Assembly (NCBI GenBank): GCA_018266795.1
Contig: JAFDZV010000043.1
Span: forward strand, 1 to 64,000
DNA length: 64,000 nucleotides
Origin: Bacteroidota bacterium
GTDB taxonomy: Bacteria; Bacteroidota; Ignavibacteria; OLB7
Direction: 5' to 3'
Shown: piece by piece, positions 36,495-45,094 of the stretch
How the letters are laid out: each line of letters opens with the position of its first letter
Numbering within the stretch: the stretch's first letter is position 1
The notes under the pieces: model-generated
The model's input: only the letters and a program-made list of their open reading frames with translations
The model's database searches: none
Told to the model about the DNA's origin: nothing
Program-made: the position numbers and the translations under genes

Positions 36495-36525
36495 TTGTGC
36501 CCGCCTGAAGGGAACGCTATGTTTG
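36495..36525 (+). promoter_or_regulatory. Bacteroidota-type promoter candidate
   Basis: TTG at 36495-36497, a 20-base spacer and TATGTTTG at 36518-36525, identical in form to the MNIO operon promoter. The leader to the ATG at 36729 would be about 197 bases. Confidence 0.55.
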
Positions 36526-36728
36526 TTTCGTGCAATTGAGAACACTACCCCGTTGCACATCCCCGGCGCACCAATATCTATCTCGACGTTCGGCTGCCGG
36601 CCGATGCGGCCGGTTCTGCGTGTCCATCCTGACGCACGAACCGGCATGGATGGCGCATGCCCTGCAGGAACCCCGTTGCCGTTCGAGGTAGCCACACCTA
36701 CATCACTGAAAACGACAGCGAGAACAAT

Positions 36729-38501
36729 ATGACGCTCCGAATTTCACTCCTCCAACTGCGACGCTCGGTGGCGCTTCATGCGCCCTGGGTGTTGGCAATA
36801 ACACTGCTTGCTGCAGCTACGATGCGCTCGCAGACCTATCAGATTTCATTCGGCCAGCAGGCCGAGGCCGCGAGGTATCACCCCATTGAACGGACTGCCG
36901 ACGGCGGCACAATCATCGTGGGAACAACGCAGGTCCCTGGTGGCCAGAAGGATGTTTATCTCCGGAAAGTCGGGCCTACTGGGCTGTTCCAGTGGGACTG
37001 TAAGCTTGGCGATCCCGATCGGGATGAGGAAGGATACGATGTACTGGAGGATCGCGACACCAACGGGCTCACACAGGCATATCTGGTAACCGGTATTTCC
37101 GTCCGTTTCACGGGGATGGTCGCAGATACCGACGTGTACGTAGCCAAGGTCCGATTGAACGGCTCTCTGATCTGGCAGAAATGGTACGGCAATATGACCA
37201 ACAGATATACCGAGATCGGCAATGCGATTACCAAAATCGTGGATGGCTACGCAGTCGGCGGAATCTGGCGTGATCCGGCCACGCGGAACTCGAACGATGT
37301 ATTGTTCATGACCATCGATACGAGCGGCGCGCTCACGCTCTCCGAGAGAATCGGCCAGCGGAATATCGATGACGGCGCCTTCGGCATCACCTACACCGGC
37401 AACGAGATCGGCCTCGCCGGCTATACGATGAACACTGGAAAGACGGACGGCCTGGTGCTTCGCGTGGATCCCTCCACCGGCACGATTCTGGGCACTCCGC
37501 ACCGCTATGGCAATCTCGGCAACGACGACACGCTCTACTCCATTGAGCAGGCTCGCGCAATTTATTTCATCTGTGCCGGTACAACGGGATACAAGCCGGA
37601 TCACATGGATATGCTCGGAATCGAAGTAGAGATCGGAACCGGTAACCTCGTGTGGGGGAATACCTATGTGGCATTCGTGAATCCGAATTTCAACCGGATG
37701 AACATGGGGGCCGATCTGCAGGATATCGGGGACACATACGGCATCGTGGGCACTACCAGTGCTGCGCTCGATGCGCCGCCCAGCTTCTTTCCTGATTATA
37801 TCGTGCTTGCGAAGCTGCAGTATGTGGATGGGACGCCTGTTGGCGGCGCTGGATCCGCGAAGATCTATGGCGGAGTGAGCGGCAATCAAATGACATCCAC
37901 TGGATATGGCCTGCGTCCCATCACGGGAATCAATGGCCGCTGCCTGGTTGGTGGGCAGGAGGATTTTGCAACAGTTGCATCGTCCGGAACGGACATGTAT
38001 CTGATTCGCACCGACGCCAACCTCGCCTCCGGGTGCAACGAGGGCGATCCCGACATGTCGTTCGAGAAGTACACCACGAACGATCGTATCTCTCTGACGG
38101 TGCAGTCGTGGGCAATGACTGCGGTCGACTTTGACGGTGCACCGCCCGAGTTCTGGCCGGATACCGTGCTCTGCTTCTGCGCGTTCTGCAAGCACGTGAT
38201 CGAGCCGGTTGGCGCGGGTGCCGCGGGGGCGGAGAAGCTTTCGCTGGGCATCACAACCGATCCCTCGAGCGGTGACGTGAACGTGCAGGTGCACACACCG
38301 GGAGACGGCGTTGTGGAGGTGTACGACATGATGGGCCATCGCGTGCGGACGCTGCTCGAGAATACGTCGGCCTCGGGAAGCGATGCAGTGGTGTGGAATG
38401 GAACGGACGATGCCGGCGCGCGGCTTCCGAACGGGATGTACGTGATTCAGTTGCGCGCATCGAGCGGCGCAACGAGTCAGCCGGTTCGCATCGTACGATA
38501 A
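36729..38501 (+). CDS. T9SS surface protein, first of a tandem paralogous pair
   Basis: 590 residues from the ATG at 36729, which opens a signal peptide (MTLRISLLQLRRSVALHA through MRSQTYQ). The body has propeller-like strands (GGTIIVGTTQVPGGQKDVYL, DVYVAKVRLNGSLIWQKWYG, GNEIGLAGYTMNTGKTDGLV) ending in a Cys-rich part (SGCNEGDPDMSFEKYTT, then VLCFCAFCKHVIEPVGA). The last ~85 residues form a T9SS domain (VEVYDMMGHRVRTLLE, GMYVIQLRAS, VRIVR). It is a close paralog of the next gene at 38803; the two are particularly alike at the DNA level in the final ~330 bases. Function unknown, presumably exported. Confidence 0.85.
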   Translation: MTLRISLLQLRRSVALHAPWVLAITLLAAATMRSQTYQISFGQQAEAARYHPIERTADGGTIIVGTTQVPGGQKDVYLRKVGPTGLFQWDCKLGDPDRDEEGYDVLEDRDTNGLTQAYLVTGISVRFTGMVADTDVYVAKVRLNGSLIWQKWYGNMTNRYTEIGNAITKIVDGYAVGGIWRDPATRNSNDVLFMTIDTSGALTLSERIGQRNIDDGAFGITYTGNEIGLAGYTMNTGKTDGLVLRVDPSTGTILGTPHRYGNLGNDDTLYSIEQARAIYFICAGTTGYKPDHMDMLGIEVEIGTGNLVWGNTYVAFVNPNFNRMNMGADLQDIGDTYGIVGTTSAALDAPPSFFPDYIVLAKLQYVDGTPVGGAGSAKIYGGVSGNQMTSTGYGLRPITGINGRCLVGGQEDFATVASSGTDMYLIRTDANLASGCNEGDPDMSFEKYTTNDRISLTVQSWAMTAVDFDGAPPEFWPDTVLCFCAFCKHVIEPVGAGAAGAEKLSLGITTDPSSGDVNVQVHTPGDGVVEVYDMMGHRVRTLLENTSASGSDAVVWNGTDDAGARLPNGMYVIQLRASSGATSQPVRIVR

Positions 38502-38556
38502 CGTACAGGCTTCGCGGGCACACTGAAGTGTGTACAGCAGGGCGTTGATATGCAGC

Positions 38557-38592
38557 ATGTCCCGCACGTTCCAACGCGAGGGTGCGGGGCAT
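38557..38592 (+). terminator. Hairpin between the paralogous pair
   Basis: Arms ATGTCCCGCAC (38557-38567) and GTGCGGGGCAT (38582-38592) pair with one mismatch and a 14-base loop, 56 bases past the stop of the first paralog. A related hairpin lies after the second paralog. Confidence 0.6.
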
Positions 38593-38802
38593 GCATATCA
38601 CTACCGGGCAACGCTGGCCGGTTCCGGTGCTCGGCATTCCAACGGTTCGCGGTCAGCCTGGCAACTCGCGCGAACGGCTGCGCCCCTGCGGTTCGGGCTC
38701 CTGGATGGTTCCAGCCGGAGTGAACGGAATTACCGTTCGCTGCCCCCGGGGTTCCGCATTCCAAACACAACCGCAATTCATTTTCGCAAACACAGGTAAA
38801 CC
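38593..38802. other. Leader of the second paralog
   Basis: Gene-free. The GGTAAACC sequence just before the ATG at 38803 is a weak ribosome site. No promoter match was found. Confidence 0.35.
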
Positions 38803-40581
38803 ATGACTCTTCAATATATCAGCAGAAGCTGTATCCGGTCGATCCGGACATGGCATGTGCTCCTGACAGCAACGCTCGCTCTTCTCTGTGCGATGCAGCT
38901 TTGTGCGCAGACGTACCAGTATTCCTACGGTGCGCAGGTAGAAGCTGCCCGTTATCATCCGATTGAGTACACAGCGGATGGCGGCACAATCATGGTCGGC
39001 ACCACGCAGGATGCCGGCGGCATAAAGTATGTCTATCTCCAGAAGCTCAATTCCACGGGCGGACTGGTGTGGGATCGGATTCTGGGTGACGGCAAGGAGG
39101 ACAACGAAGGATATGATGTCATTGAAACCAGAGACTTCGACGGCAAGACCACGGGATACGTGGTTACGGGTATCCATATCCGGAACCGAGGCTTTCAGAT
39201 CAAGGATACGGATGTGTACATCGCGCGGATCAGAGCCAACGGCGCCGTGAGCTGGCAATATTCGTATGGTGGAGTGTCCACCGCGTACACTCAGATCGGG
39301 TATTCGATCACGCAGATCATCAACGGATACGCAGTTGCCGGTTTATGGAGAATTCCAGGAATGGCCAATTCGTCCGATGTTCTGTTCATGACGATCGATA
39401 CCACCGGTGGGCTCACGCTGGCCGAGACGATCGGCCAGAGCAACATCGATGACGGGGCATTCGCGCTTACGTACACCGGCAACGAGGTGGGCATTGCCGG
39501 GTATACCATGAACACCGGCAAGACCGATGGAATGGTCCTCCGCGTGGACCCCACTACCGGCCTGATTCTCGGCAACCCGCATCGCTACGGAAACCTGGCC
39601 AACGACGACACGCTCTACTCGATCGAGCAGGTTCGTGGCATTTATTTCGTTTGTGCCGGCACCACCGGATACAAGAAGGACCACATGGACATGCTGGGGA
39701 TCGAGGTGGAGATCGGTACCGGCAACCTGGTCTGGGGGAACACCTACGCCGCATTCGTCAGCCCGAATTTCAACCGGATCAACATGGGGGCCGATCTTCA
39801 GGATATCGGCAAGACGTACGGCATCGTTGGCACCACCAGCCAGACGCTGGATGCGCCGCCGAGTCTCTATCCGGACTACGTTCTGCTGGCGAAGTTGGAC
39901 TATCTCAACGGGGCGCCGGTGGCGGGCTCGGGAACAGCAAAGATCTATGGAGGTGCAAGCGGAACACAGATGACCTCGATCGGCTATGCGCTGCGAGGTA
40001 TTCCTGGATCTTCCGGCAAGTGTCTGGTGGCTGGTCAGGAGGATTTCAACACGGTATCCGTCTCACCTCCCGACATGTACCTGATTCGCACCGATGCCAA
40101 TCTCACCTCGGGCTGCAACGAAGGCGATCCCGAAATGAGCTATGAGGTGTACACCACGAACGACTACATTTTTCCGTCGAGGGTGGAGGTCAAGCTGAAT
40201 CAGTTCGATCAGTTCACCGATACCTCGTTCATGTGGAAGCCCAACCAGCTCTGCTTCTGCGCGTTCTGCAAGCACGTGATCGAGCCGGTTGGCGCGGATG
40301 CGGCAGGGGAGGAGAAGCTCTCGCTGTCGATCGCCACCGATCCCGCGAGCGGCGACGTGAGCGTGCAGGTGCGTACACCGGGCGACGGTGTTGTGGAGGT
40401 GTACGACATGATGGGCCATCGCGTGCGGACGCTGCTCCAGAATACGTCGGCCTCCGGGAACGCTGCGTTGGCGTGGGATGGAGCGGACGATGCCGGCGCT
40501 CGGCTTCCGAACGGGATGTACGTGATTCAGTTGCGTGCATCGAGCGGCACAACAAGTCAGCCGGTGCGGATCGTGAGGTAG
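38803..40581 (+). CDS. T9SS surface protein, second of the paralogous pair
   Basis: 592 residues starting at the ATG at 38803 (MTLQYISRSCIRSIRTWHVL, signal peptide ending CAQTYQ). Domain order and most motifs mirror the gene at 36729: GGTIMVGTTQDAGGIKYVYL, GNEVGIAGYTMNTGKTDGMV, LTSGCNEGDPEMSYEVYTTN, LCFCAFCKHVIEPVGA and an almost identical T9SS domain. The only strongly different stretch lies before CFCAFC. The pair arose by tandem duplication; near-identity in the last ~330 bases suggests recent exchange or strong constraint there. Expected to be exported; no enzyme motif. Confidence 0.85.
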   Translation: MTLQYISRSCIRSIRTWHVLLTATLALLCAMQLCAQTYQYSYGAQVEAARYHPIEYTADGGTIMVGTTQDAGGIKYVYLQKLNSTGGLVWDRILGDGKEDNEGYDVIETRDFDGKTTGYVVTGIHIRNRGFQIKDTDVYIARIRANGAVSWQYSYGGVSTAYTQIGYSITQIINGYAVAGLWRIPGMANSSDVLFMTIDTTGGLTLAETIGQSNIDDGAFALTYTGNEVGIAGYTMNTGKTDGMVLRVDPTTGLILGNPHRYGNLANDDTLYSIEQVRGIYFVCAGTTGYKKDHMDMLGIEVEIGTGNLVWGNTYAAFVSPNFNRINMGADLQDIGKTYGIVGTTSQTLDAPPSLYPDYVLLAKLDYLNGAPVAGSGTAKIYGGASGTQMTSIGYALRGIPGSSGKCLVAGQEDFNTVSVSPPDMYLIRTDANLTSGCNEGDPEMSYEVYTTNDYIFPSRVEVKLNQFDQFTDTSFMWKPNQLCFCAFCKHVIEPVGADAAGEEKLSLSIATDPASGDVSVQVRTPGDGVVEVYDMMGHRVRTLLQNTSASGNAALAWDGADDAGARLPNGMYVIQLRASSGTTSQPVRIVR

Positions 40582-40601
40582 GAGAGGGGCGGAAGGGCAC
40601 A

Positions 40602-40645
40602 GTATGCCCCGCACATTCCTCCACATGGAATGGTGCGGGGCATAC
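40602..40645 (+). terminator. Hairpin terminator after the second paralog
   Basis: Perfect 13-base arms (GTATGCCCCGCAC and complement) with an 18-base loop that can pair further (ATT/AAT). It lies 20 bases after the stop at 40581. Confidence 0.75.
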
Positions 40646-40730
40646 GCTTTCACTCCGTTGCGGCGCAATCAGAACGTTGCACCGCGGTCATGCAGACCGG
40701 TGCGTAGCCAGCCGGCGCACTTCAAAGACG

Positions 40731-41144
40731 TCAGCACGGTCCGCACGGGTTGAAATCGAAGCGGCATGCGGGGATATTGCCGCATCCCTGCACGCAGCAG
40801 CACCCGGCGTTCACGCATGGGCCGCAGCCGCCGGCGGGATTGATCGGCACCCACGCGCCTACCCATGGGGGATTGAGTCCCGGCAGGCTCAGGCGATAGC
40901 TGTTGATGCCGGTCCAGCCCGGAGGCTGAACAGGGACCCAGTTGCCGCCCGGCACTATCGTCTGCGGTCCCACGGTATTGCCGGTGTTGTCGCGGAACTC
41001 AACGGTGATGGTGCAGGTGGCGTTGTTGAAGATCGTTGGAACCTGGCATTGCGCATGCGCTGCAACGGCGCTCACCAATGTTCCGATGGTGACGAGCAGG
41101 GCAATCGCTGCCGCCGCCGCGATTCTGCGGTTCGATCTGGTCAT
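40731..41144 (-). CDS. Small secreted cysteine-rich protein
   Basis: 137 residues. The ATG at 41144 follows CAGAGGAGATTCCATC. A signal peptide (MTRSNRRIAAAAAIALLVTI to AAHAQCQ) precedes Ig-like strands (CTITVEFRDNTGNTVGPQTI, SYRLSLPGLNPPW). A very Cys-dense end follows: CGPCVNAGCCCVQGCGN, then PACRFDFNPCGPC. Organisation is like the 146-residue protein at 22286-22726. Neither has a T9SS domain. The clustered Cys could be disulfides or a metal site; function unknown. The leader contains an inverted repeat (41180-41249). Confidence 0.75.
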   Translation of the reverse strand: MTRSNRRIAAAAAIALLVTIGTLVSAVAAHAQCQVPTIFNNATCTITVEFRDNTGNTVGPQTIVPGGNWVPVQPPGWTGINSYRLSLPGLNPPWVGAWVPINPAGGCGPCVNAGCCCVQGCGNIPACRFDFNPCGPC

Positions 41145-41179
41145 GATGGAATCTCCTCTGAAATAGAGAATGTTGATTG

Positions 41180-41249
41180 AGAGTTCCTGACAAAACCGGG
41201 TGGTAATGGTCTGCCTGCCGGTTCTGCAATAAGTATAGACAGGAACTCT
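41180..41249. repeat. Inverted repeat in the leader of the Cys-rich gene
   Basis: AGAGTTCCTG at 41180-41189 and CAGGAACTCT at 41240-41249 are perfect 10-base inverse copies 50 bases apart, 36-105 bases upstream of the ATG at 41144 on the minus strand. It could form a long-loop hairpin or be two copies of a regulator site. Confidence 0.5.
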
Positions 41250-41457
41250 ACTGTGGTTCCCGTCAAAACCATGCAGCAGAGTGGTACATGCAGGTCCTGC
41301 AGCACCGTGGGTCGGGAACCGCTGGTTGGTGGCCGAAATCCGGGGGACCAGAAAACAGGCAGTGCAATTGCCGGCACCGCTGGATGAAATTCCAGCGCGG
41401 ACAAAATGCACCGCGATATCGGATAATAAAATCGAATAATAAAATGGCAGATACGCA

Positions 41458-41483
41458 GAGGCCCCTGCTTGTGCAGGGGCCTC
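41458..41483 (-). terminator. Terminator of the four-repeat Cys-rich gene
   Basis: Perfect 11-base arms (GAGGCCCCTGC and complement) with a 4-base loop, 50 bases past the stop at 41533. On the minus strand a T-rich run (CATTTTATTATTCG) follows shortly after. Confidence 0.85.
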
Positions 41484-41532
41484 GATACGCCGGGAGGAGT
41501 GTGTGGGGGCAGGGTACGTATCGCCCCGTTGC

Positions 41533-43956
41533 TCAGCGGCGCGGCTCGTCGGATGTTCCCCCGTTCCCACTTCCGCCGCCATGGGTTTCCACGGCTCGCG
41601 GGAACGCATTCATTGCGCCGGTGCTGCTTGTGCCGGAGCTTCCCGATGTTACCGGGGGCTCCACGTTCAGCAACACGGCATGCCCGGCCGCCTGCGAGCA
41701 GGGAATGCAGACCTTCGGCTTGATGACTGCGTGGGAAAGATCCGGCCGGTCGCCGTGGAACTGCATCATCTGCTGCTGCTGGTGGCACGATCCGCACTCG
41801 CAGCAGGAATCCTGCAGCAACGCACCGGGCACCGATGAGGCGATGGTGAGCCATGCATTCAATCCGGTCTCCACGGCACCCACATCGTGCACGATGAACT
41901 CGAAGCAGTGACATCCCGGCCCAACGGCAACCGTGTGCGTTACCGAGTGCACCACCTGGCCGGCATAGTTCGGCACCGAGAGGATTGCCACGCCATCCAG
42001 CTTCACATCCACGGCATCATCGGCGAGCACGCGAACCGTGTAGGTGATCGTGGTGCTGTCCTCTACACAGAAGCACTTGCGATAGGTGTAGTCGCCCGGC
42101 GAACCCGTATTCCCGGTGGGGTTCGGTGCAATCCACTGCGCTCCCGGAATCTGTCCCCATACCGCGTGGCGCGGAATCACGTCGACACATCGCGGCACGA
42201 TACTGTCCGGCGCCGCCGTGAGCGTCCAGTTGCTGTCGGTAACGATGTTCAGCGAATCCGTCCGGCAGGGATCGTAGCAGCGCGCGCACGGGCAGCAGGA
42301 ATCCTGAAGCAGTGGGGACCCCATCAGTGCCTGCAGGTCGATGACCGCGTTGAGACCCGATTCCACGGCGTTGAGATCGTGTACGACGAACTCGAAACAG
42401 TGGCAGCCGCTGTCCACCTGGATGGTATCGGTGTGCAGGTGTGGCGAGCTGGCTCCGTAGTTCGGAACGGTGAAGACCGGTACGCCGTCCAGCTTCACAT
42501 CCACTGCGTCGTCTCCCATCACGCTCAGCGTCGAGATGATGGTTGCATGTTCGCGGACGCAGAAGCACTTCCGGTAGGTGTAGTCGCCGCCGCTGGTCAT
42601 CGCCGTGGCACTTGGCCCGATCCATTCCCCGCCCGGCTGCGATCCCCAGAACGGATGCGACCCGAGATTGGTGACAACGCTGGCGCAGCGCGGGACCAGA
42701 CTGTCAGGGGCGGCCGTAATGCTCCAGTAGTGGTTCGAGCCCAGATGCAGATGGCCGGTTGCGCACGGGTTGGTATCGCAGTGTGCGCATGTACAGCAGG
42801 AATCCTTCATCAATGCGGGACCGGTTGTCGAACTGATGGTGATCAGCGCATTCAAACCGTTCTCCACCGCGGCGGAGTCGTAGACGACGAACTGGAAGCA
42901 ATGGCATCCCGGCATCAGGGAAACCGATCGCCACATGTTGGCTGGAGTTGTGGCCGCATTACTGTTCAGATGTTGCCAGAAGACGCCGTCCATCAGCACG
43001 TCCACCGCGTGGGCGCCCATCACATTCATGATGATGTTCACCGTTGTGGGCTCAATCACGCAGAAGCATTTCTGGTAGGTGTAGCCGGCAGCCGTGGCCA
43101 CGAAGCCGGTCGCATTGGGCCCAATCCAGCTTGCGCCGTTCTGCTGTCCCCAGAACTTGTGCTTGGCAATCATCTGCGCGCAGCGCGGCACGCCGCCGTT
43201 CGGATCGGCAATGATGGACCAGGAATCGTCCGTGCCAAGCGTCAGCGAATCGGTCTGGCACGGCGTAAGATCCGGACAGCAGCCGTACTTGCGCAGGTGC
43301 GGCCCTTGAATCGTTCCGCGGATGTCGAATCCGGAGGAAGGGAGCGAGGAGTTGATCACGGCAACGCGTACGCAGTGGCGTCCCGGCACCAGAAGCATCG
43401 TTGCCACGATGCGCTGAGGAGTTCCGGATGCGATCCCCGTTGTCGTTCCGATGACCACACCGTCCACGGAGATGCGGGCCGTGTCGTCGGCCATCACATT
43501 CAGGTCGATCGTAATCGTGGTGGTGTCGCAGACGCAGAAGCATTTCTGATAGACTACGGTGCGCCGGATGCTGTCTGCCGCCGTCGGCAACGCGGCGATC
43601 CATCTGGTTCCGGGCTGTGCCGGTCCCCAGCCCGCCGCCGGGGCCACGACCGTTGCAGGGCGCGGCACGGGACCAACCGCCGGATCGCTCACGATGGTCC
43701 AGTACCCGTCGGAACTTCCGATCGCATAGGTGGTGCCGTTGGCATGATCGTACCCGGTATTCAGCGAGAGCGCATCGGTAAGGCAGCAACTATCGGCGCA
43801 TGAACCGGTTCCCTGGGCAGCGGCGTTGTTCGGTGCCGCCAGGGCGAATGTCGCGAGGATAACAGTGAACAGCCACATGACGGCCCGTTTCCATTGCCGT
43901 CCCTTCTGTCGGCCCCGGCCGGACGACGTGTACGGAATTGTTCGAACTGTGCGCAT
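41533..43956 (-). CDS. Secreted protein of four tandem Cys-rich beta repeats
   Basis: 807 residues from the ATG at 43956 (ribosome site CGGAG). After a signal-anchor-like N-terminus (basic, then VMWLFTVILATFALA and AAAQG) come four repeats of ~150 residues. Each carries W-(S/T)-I/L-x-A-x-P-D, V-P-R-C, a GxxWIGP-type loop, TYxKCFCV, a DDAVDVKLDGV strand, GCHCFEFVVHD and LLQDSCC. The first repeat is more divergent (YQKCFCVCDTT, GRHCVRVAV). A Cys-rich/Gln-rich end follows (CCECGSCHQQQQMM, VCIPCSQAAG). There is no T9SS domain. The repeat is a beta-sandwich-like unit fixed by conserved Cys pairs; it may bind ligands or form an extended stalk. I recognise no named family. Confidence 0.8.
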   Translation of the reverse strand: MRTVRTIPYTSSGRGRQKGRQWKRAVMWLFTVILATFALAAPNNAAAQGTGSCADSCCLTDALSLNTGYDHANGTTYAIGSSDGYWTIVSDPAVGPVPRPATVVAPAAGWGPAQPGTRWIAALPTAADSIRRTVVYQKCFCVCDTTTITIDLNVMADDTARISVDGVVIGTTTGIASGTPQRIVATMLLVPGRHCVRVAVINSSLPSSGFDIRGTIQGPHLRKYGCCPDLTPCQTDSLTLGTDDSWSIIADPNGGVPRCAQMIAKHKFWGQQNGASWIGPNATGFVATAAGYTYQKCFCVIEPTTVNIIMNVMGAHAVDVLMDGVFWQHLNSNAATTPANMWRSVSLMPGCHCFQFVVYDSAAVENGLNALITISSTTGPALMKDSCCTCAHCDTNPCATGHLHLGSNHYWSITAAPDSLVPRCASVVTNLGSHPFWGSQPGGEWIGPSATAMTSGGDYTYRKCFCVREHATIISTLSVMGDDAVDVKLDGVPVFTVPNYGASSPHLHTDTIQVDSGCHCFEFVVHDLNAVESGLNAVIDLQALMGSPLLQDSCCPCARCYDPCRTDSLNIVTDSNWTLTAAPDSIVPRCVDVIPRHAVWGQIPGAQWIAPNPTGNTGSPGDYTYRKCFCVEDSTTITYTVRVLADDAVDVKLDGVAILSVPNYAGQVVHSVTHTVAVGPGCHCFEFIVHDVGAVETGLNAWLTIASSVPGALLQDSCCECGSCHQQQQMMQFHGDRPDLSHAVIKPKVCIPCSQAAGHAVLLNVEPPVTSGSSGTSSTGAMNAFPRAVETHGGGSGNGGTSDEPRR

Positions 43957-44178
43957 GGATATGACTCCGCGTTCTTCGGTGGATGAATCCGGGAACGGAT
44001 GGGACGCCATATGAACACCATGCCGAAGGCGCCGCCAGTCGCGCTCCCATGTGGGCTGGCGGAAAAAGTGTGATACGGCGCAGCGGCATGGAACCTCCAT
44101 TCAACCAGCGGTTGCAATGAGTTTACAGGCGGTAGCGAAATACGAACGGACGGTGGAAGGGGAGTGAGCAGCTATGAG

Positions 44179-44223
44179 ATATGAACGATGAAATATGAGA
44201 CGCTCACATCTCATCGTTCATAT
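44179..44223. terminator. Imperfect hairpin between the Cys-rich and LytTR genes
   Basis: ATATGAACGATGA (44179-44191) pairs with TCATCGTTCATAT (44211-44223) perfectly over 13 bases, with a 19-base loop that pairs partly (ATATGAGA/ACATCTC). It lies downstream of the minus-strand response regulator gene that ends at 44324, so terminator use is plausible although the stem is AT-rich. Confidence 0.5.
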
Positions 44224-44323
44224 TTTATCTCTGAGAGGACAACTCGTCCGGTATCCTGTTCTGTTCCGAACGGCCGGGCCATGCGGCTGCGCACAGTTGC
44301 GAGTGCCCACGCACCGCGCGGTA

Positions 44324-45094
44324 CTATCTGCGACGGCGCTGACCTGCGGCGCCAAGCGTGCGCAACAGCTCCTCCTTCTTGCGCCGCGCAACCAGCACGG
44401 AGGAATTGTCCGACATCACTACTTCGCCTCCCTCGCCGCGAACGTATCGGCGCACGTGCGCGATGTTGACCAGATGCGAATGATGCACGCGCATGAAGTT
44501 CGTCTCGGCGAGCATCTCCTCGAATTCCTTCAGCGGCCTGCTTACCATCCGCCTTTCCCCGCCAACCAGGTGGAACCACGTATAGCTTCCTTCCGCCTCG
44601 CAGCGGATGATGTCGTCAATCGGAACCATCAGGAGCCCATCCTCCGTCGGGAGTGCAAGCTTGCTCGGCTCCGAGTTCGGATGGCGGAGGCTTTCCAGCA
44701 GCGCCTCCAGATTCGGACGCGTGCTTGTCGAACCGGTGAGCTTGCGCTCCGCTTTTGCCACCGCCGCAACAAGCTCGTCGCGATTGATCGGCTTCAGCAG
44801 ATAATCGAGCGCCGAGGCGCGGATCGCGCGTACGGCATACTGCTCGAATGCGGTGGTGAACACCACCTCGAATGGGAGTTCGCGAACATCCTCCAGCAGT
44901 TCGAATCCGTTTCCCATCGGCATCTCGATATCCAGGAAAACGAGGTTCGGCTCATGCCGGTGAATTGCCGCACGCGCGGATGCGATGGAGTCCGCCTGGG
45001 CTACAACGGAAACGTTCGGGCAATACGCCCCCAGCAGGTCCGCAAGCAGGTCGCGGCCGATCTGCTCGTCGTCCACCAGAATTGATCGAATCAT
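44324..45094 (-). CDS. LytTR-type response regulator
   Basis: 256 residues. An N-terminal receiver domain (~1-120) has the acidic pair in LVDDEQ, the phospho-acceptor Asp in VFLDIEMP, a conserved Thr in FTTAFEQYAV and Lys in YLLKPI. The C-terminal LytTR DNA-binding domain (~155-250) has LALPTEDGLLMVPIDDI, IRCEAEGSYTWFHL, FMRVHHSHLVNIAHV and VLVARRKKEELL. Its ATG overlaps the stop of the upstream kinase gene by 4 bases (ATGA), so they are translationally coupled. It probably binds direct repeats in promoters of surface or secretion genes, as related regulators do; targets are not visible here. Confidence 0.95.
   Translation of the reverse strand: MIRSILVDDEQIGRDLLADLLGAYCPNVSVVAQADSIASARAAIHRHEPNLVFLDIEMPMGNGFELLEDVRELPFEVVFTTAFEQYAVRAIRASALDYLLKPINRDELVAAVAKAERKLTGSTSTRPNLEALLESLRHPNSEPSKLALPTEDGLLMVPIDDIIRCEAEGSYTWFHLVGGERRMVSRPLKEFEEMLAETNFMRVHHSHLVNIAHVRRYVRGEGGEVVMSDNSSVLVARRKKEELLRTLGAAGQRRRR

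Noticed and set aside
41887-43803. 638-residue plus-strand frame opposite the Cys-repeat gene
   Set aside because: Repeats mirror the antisense Cys repeats; no signal peptide or ribosome site.
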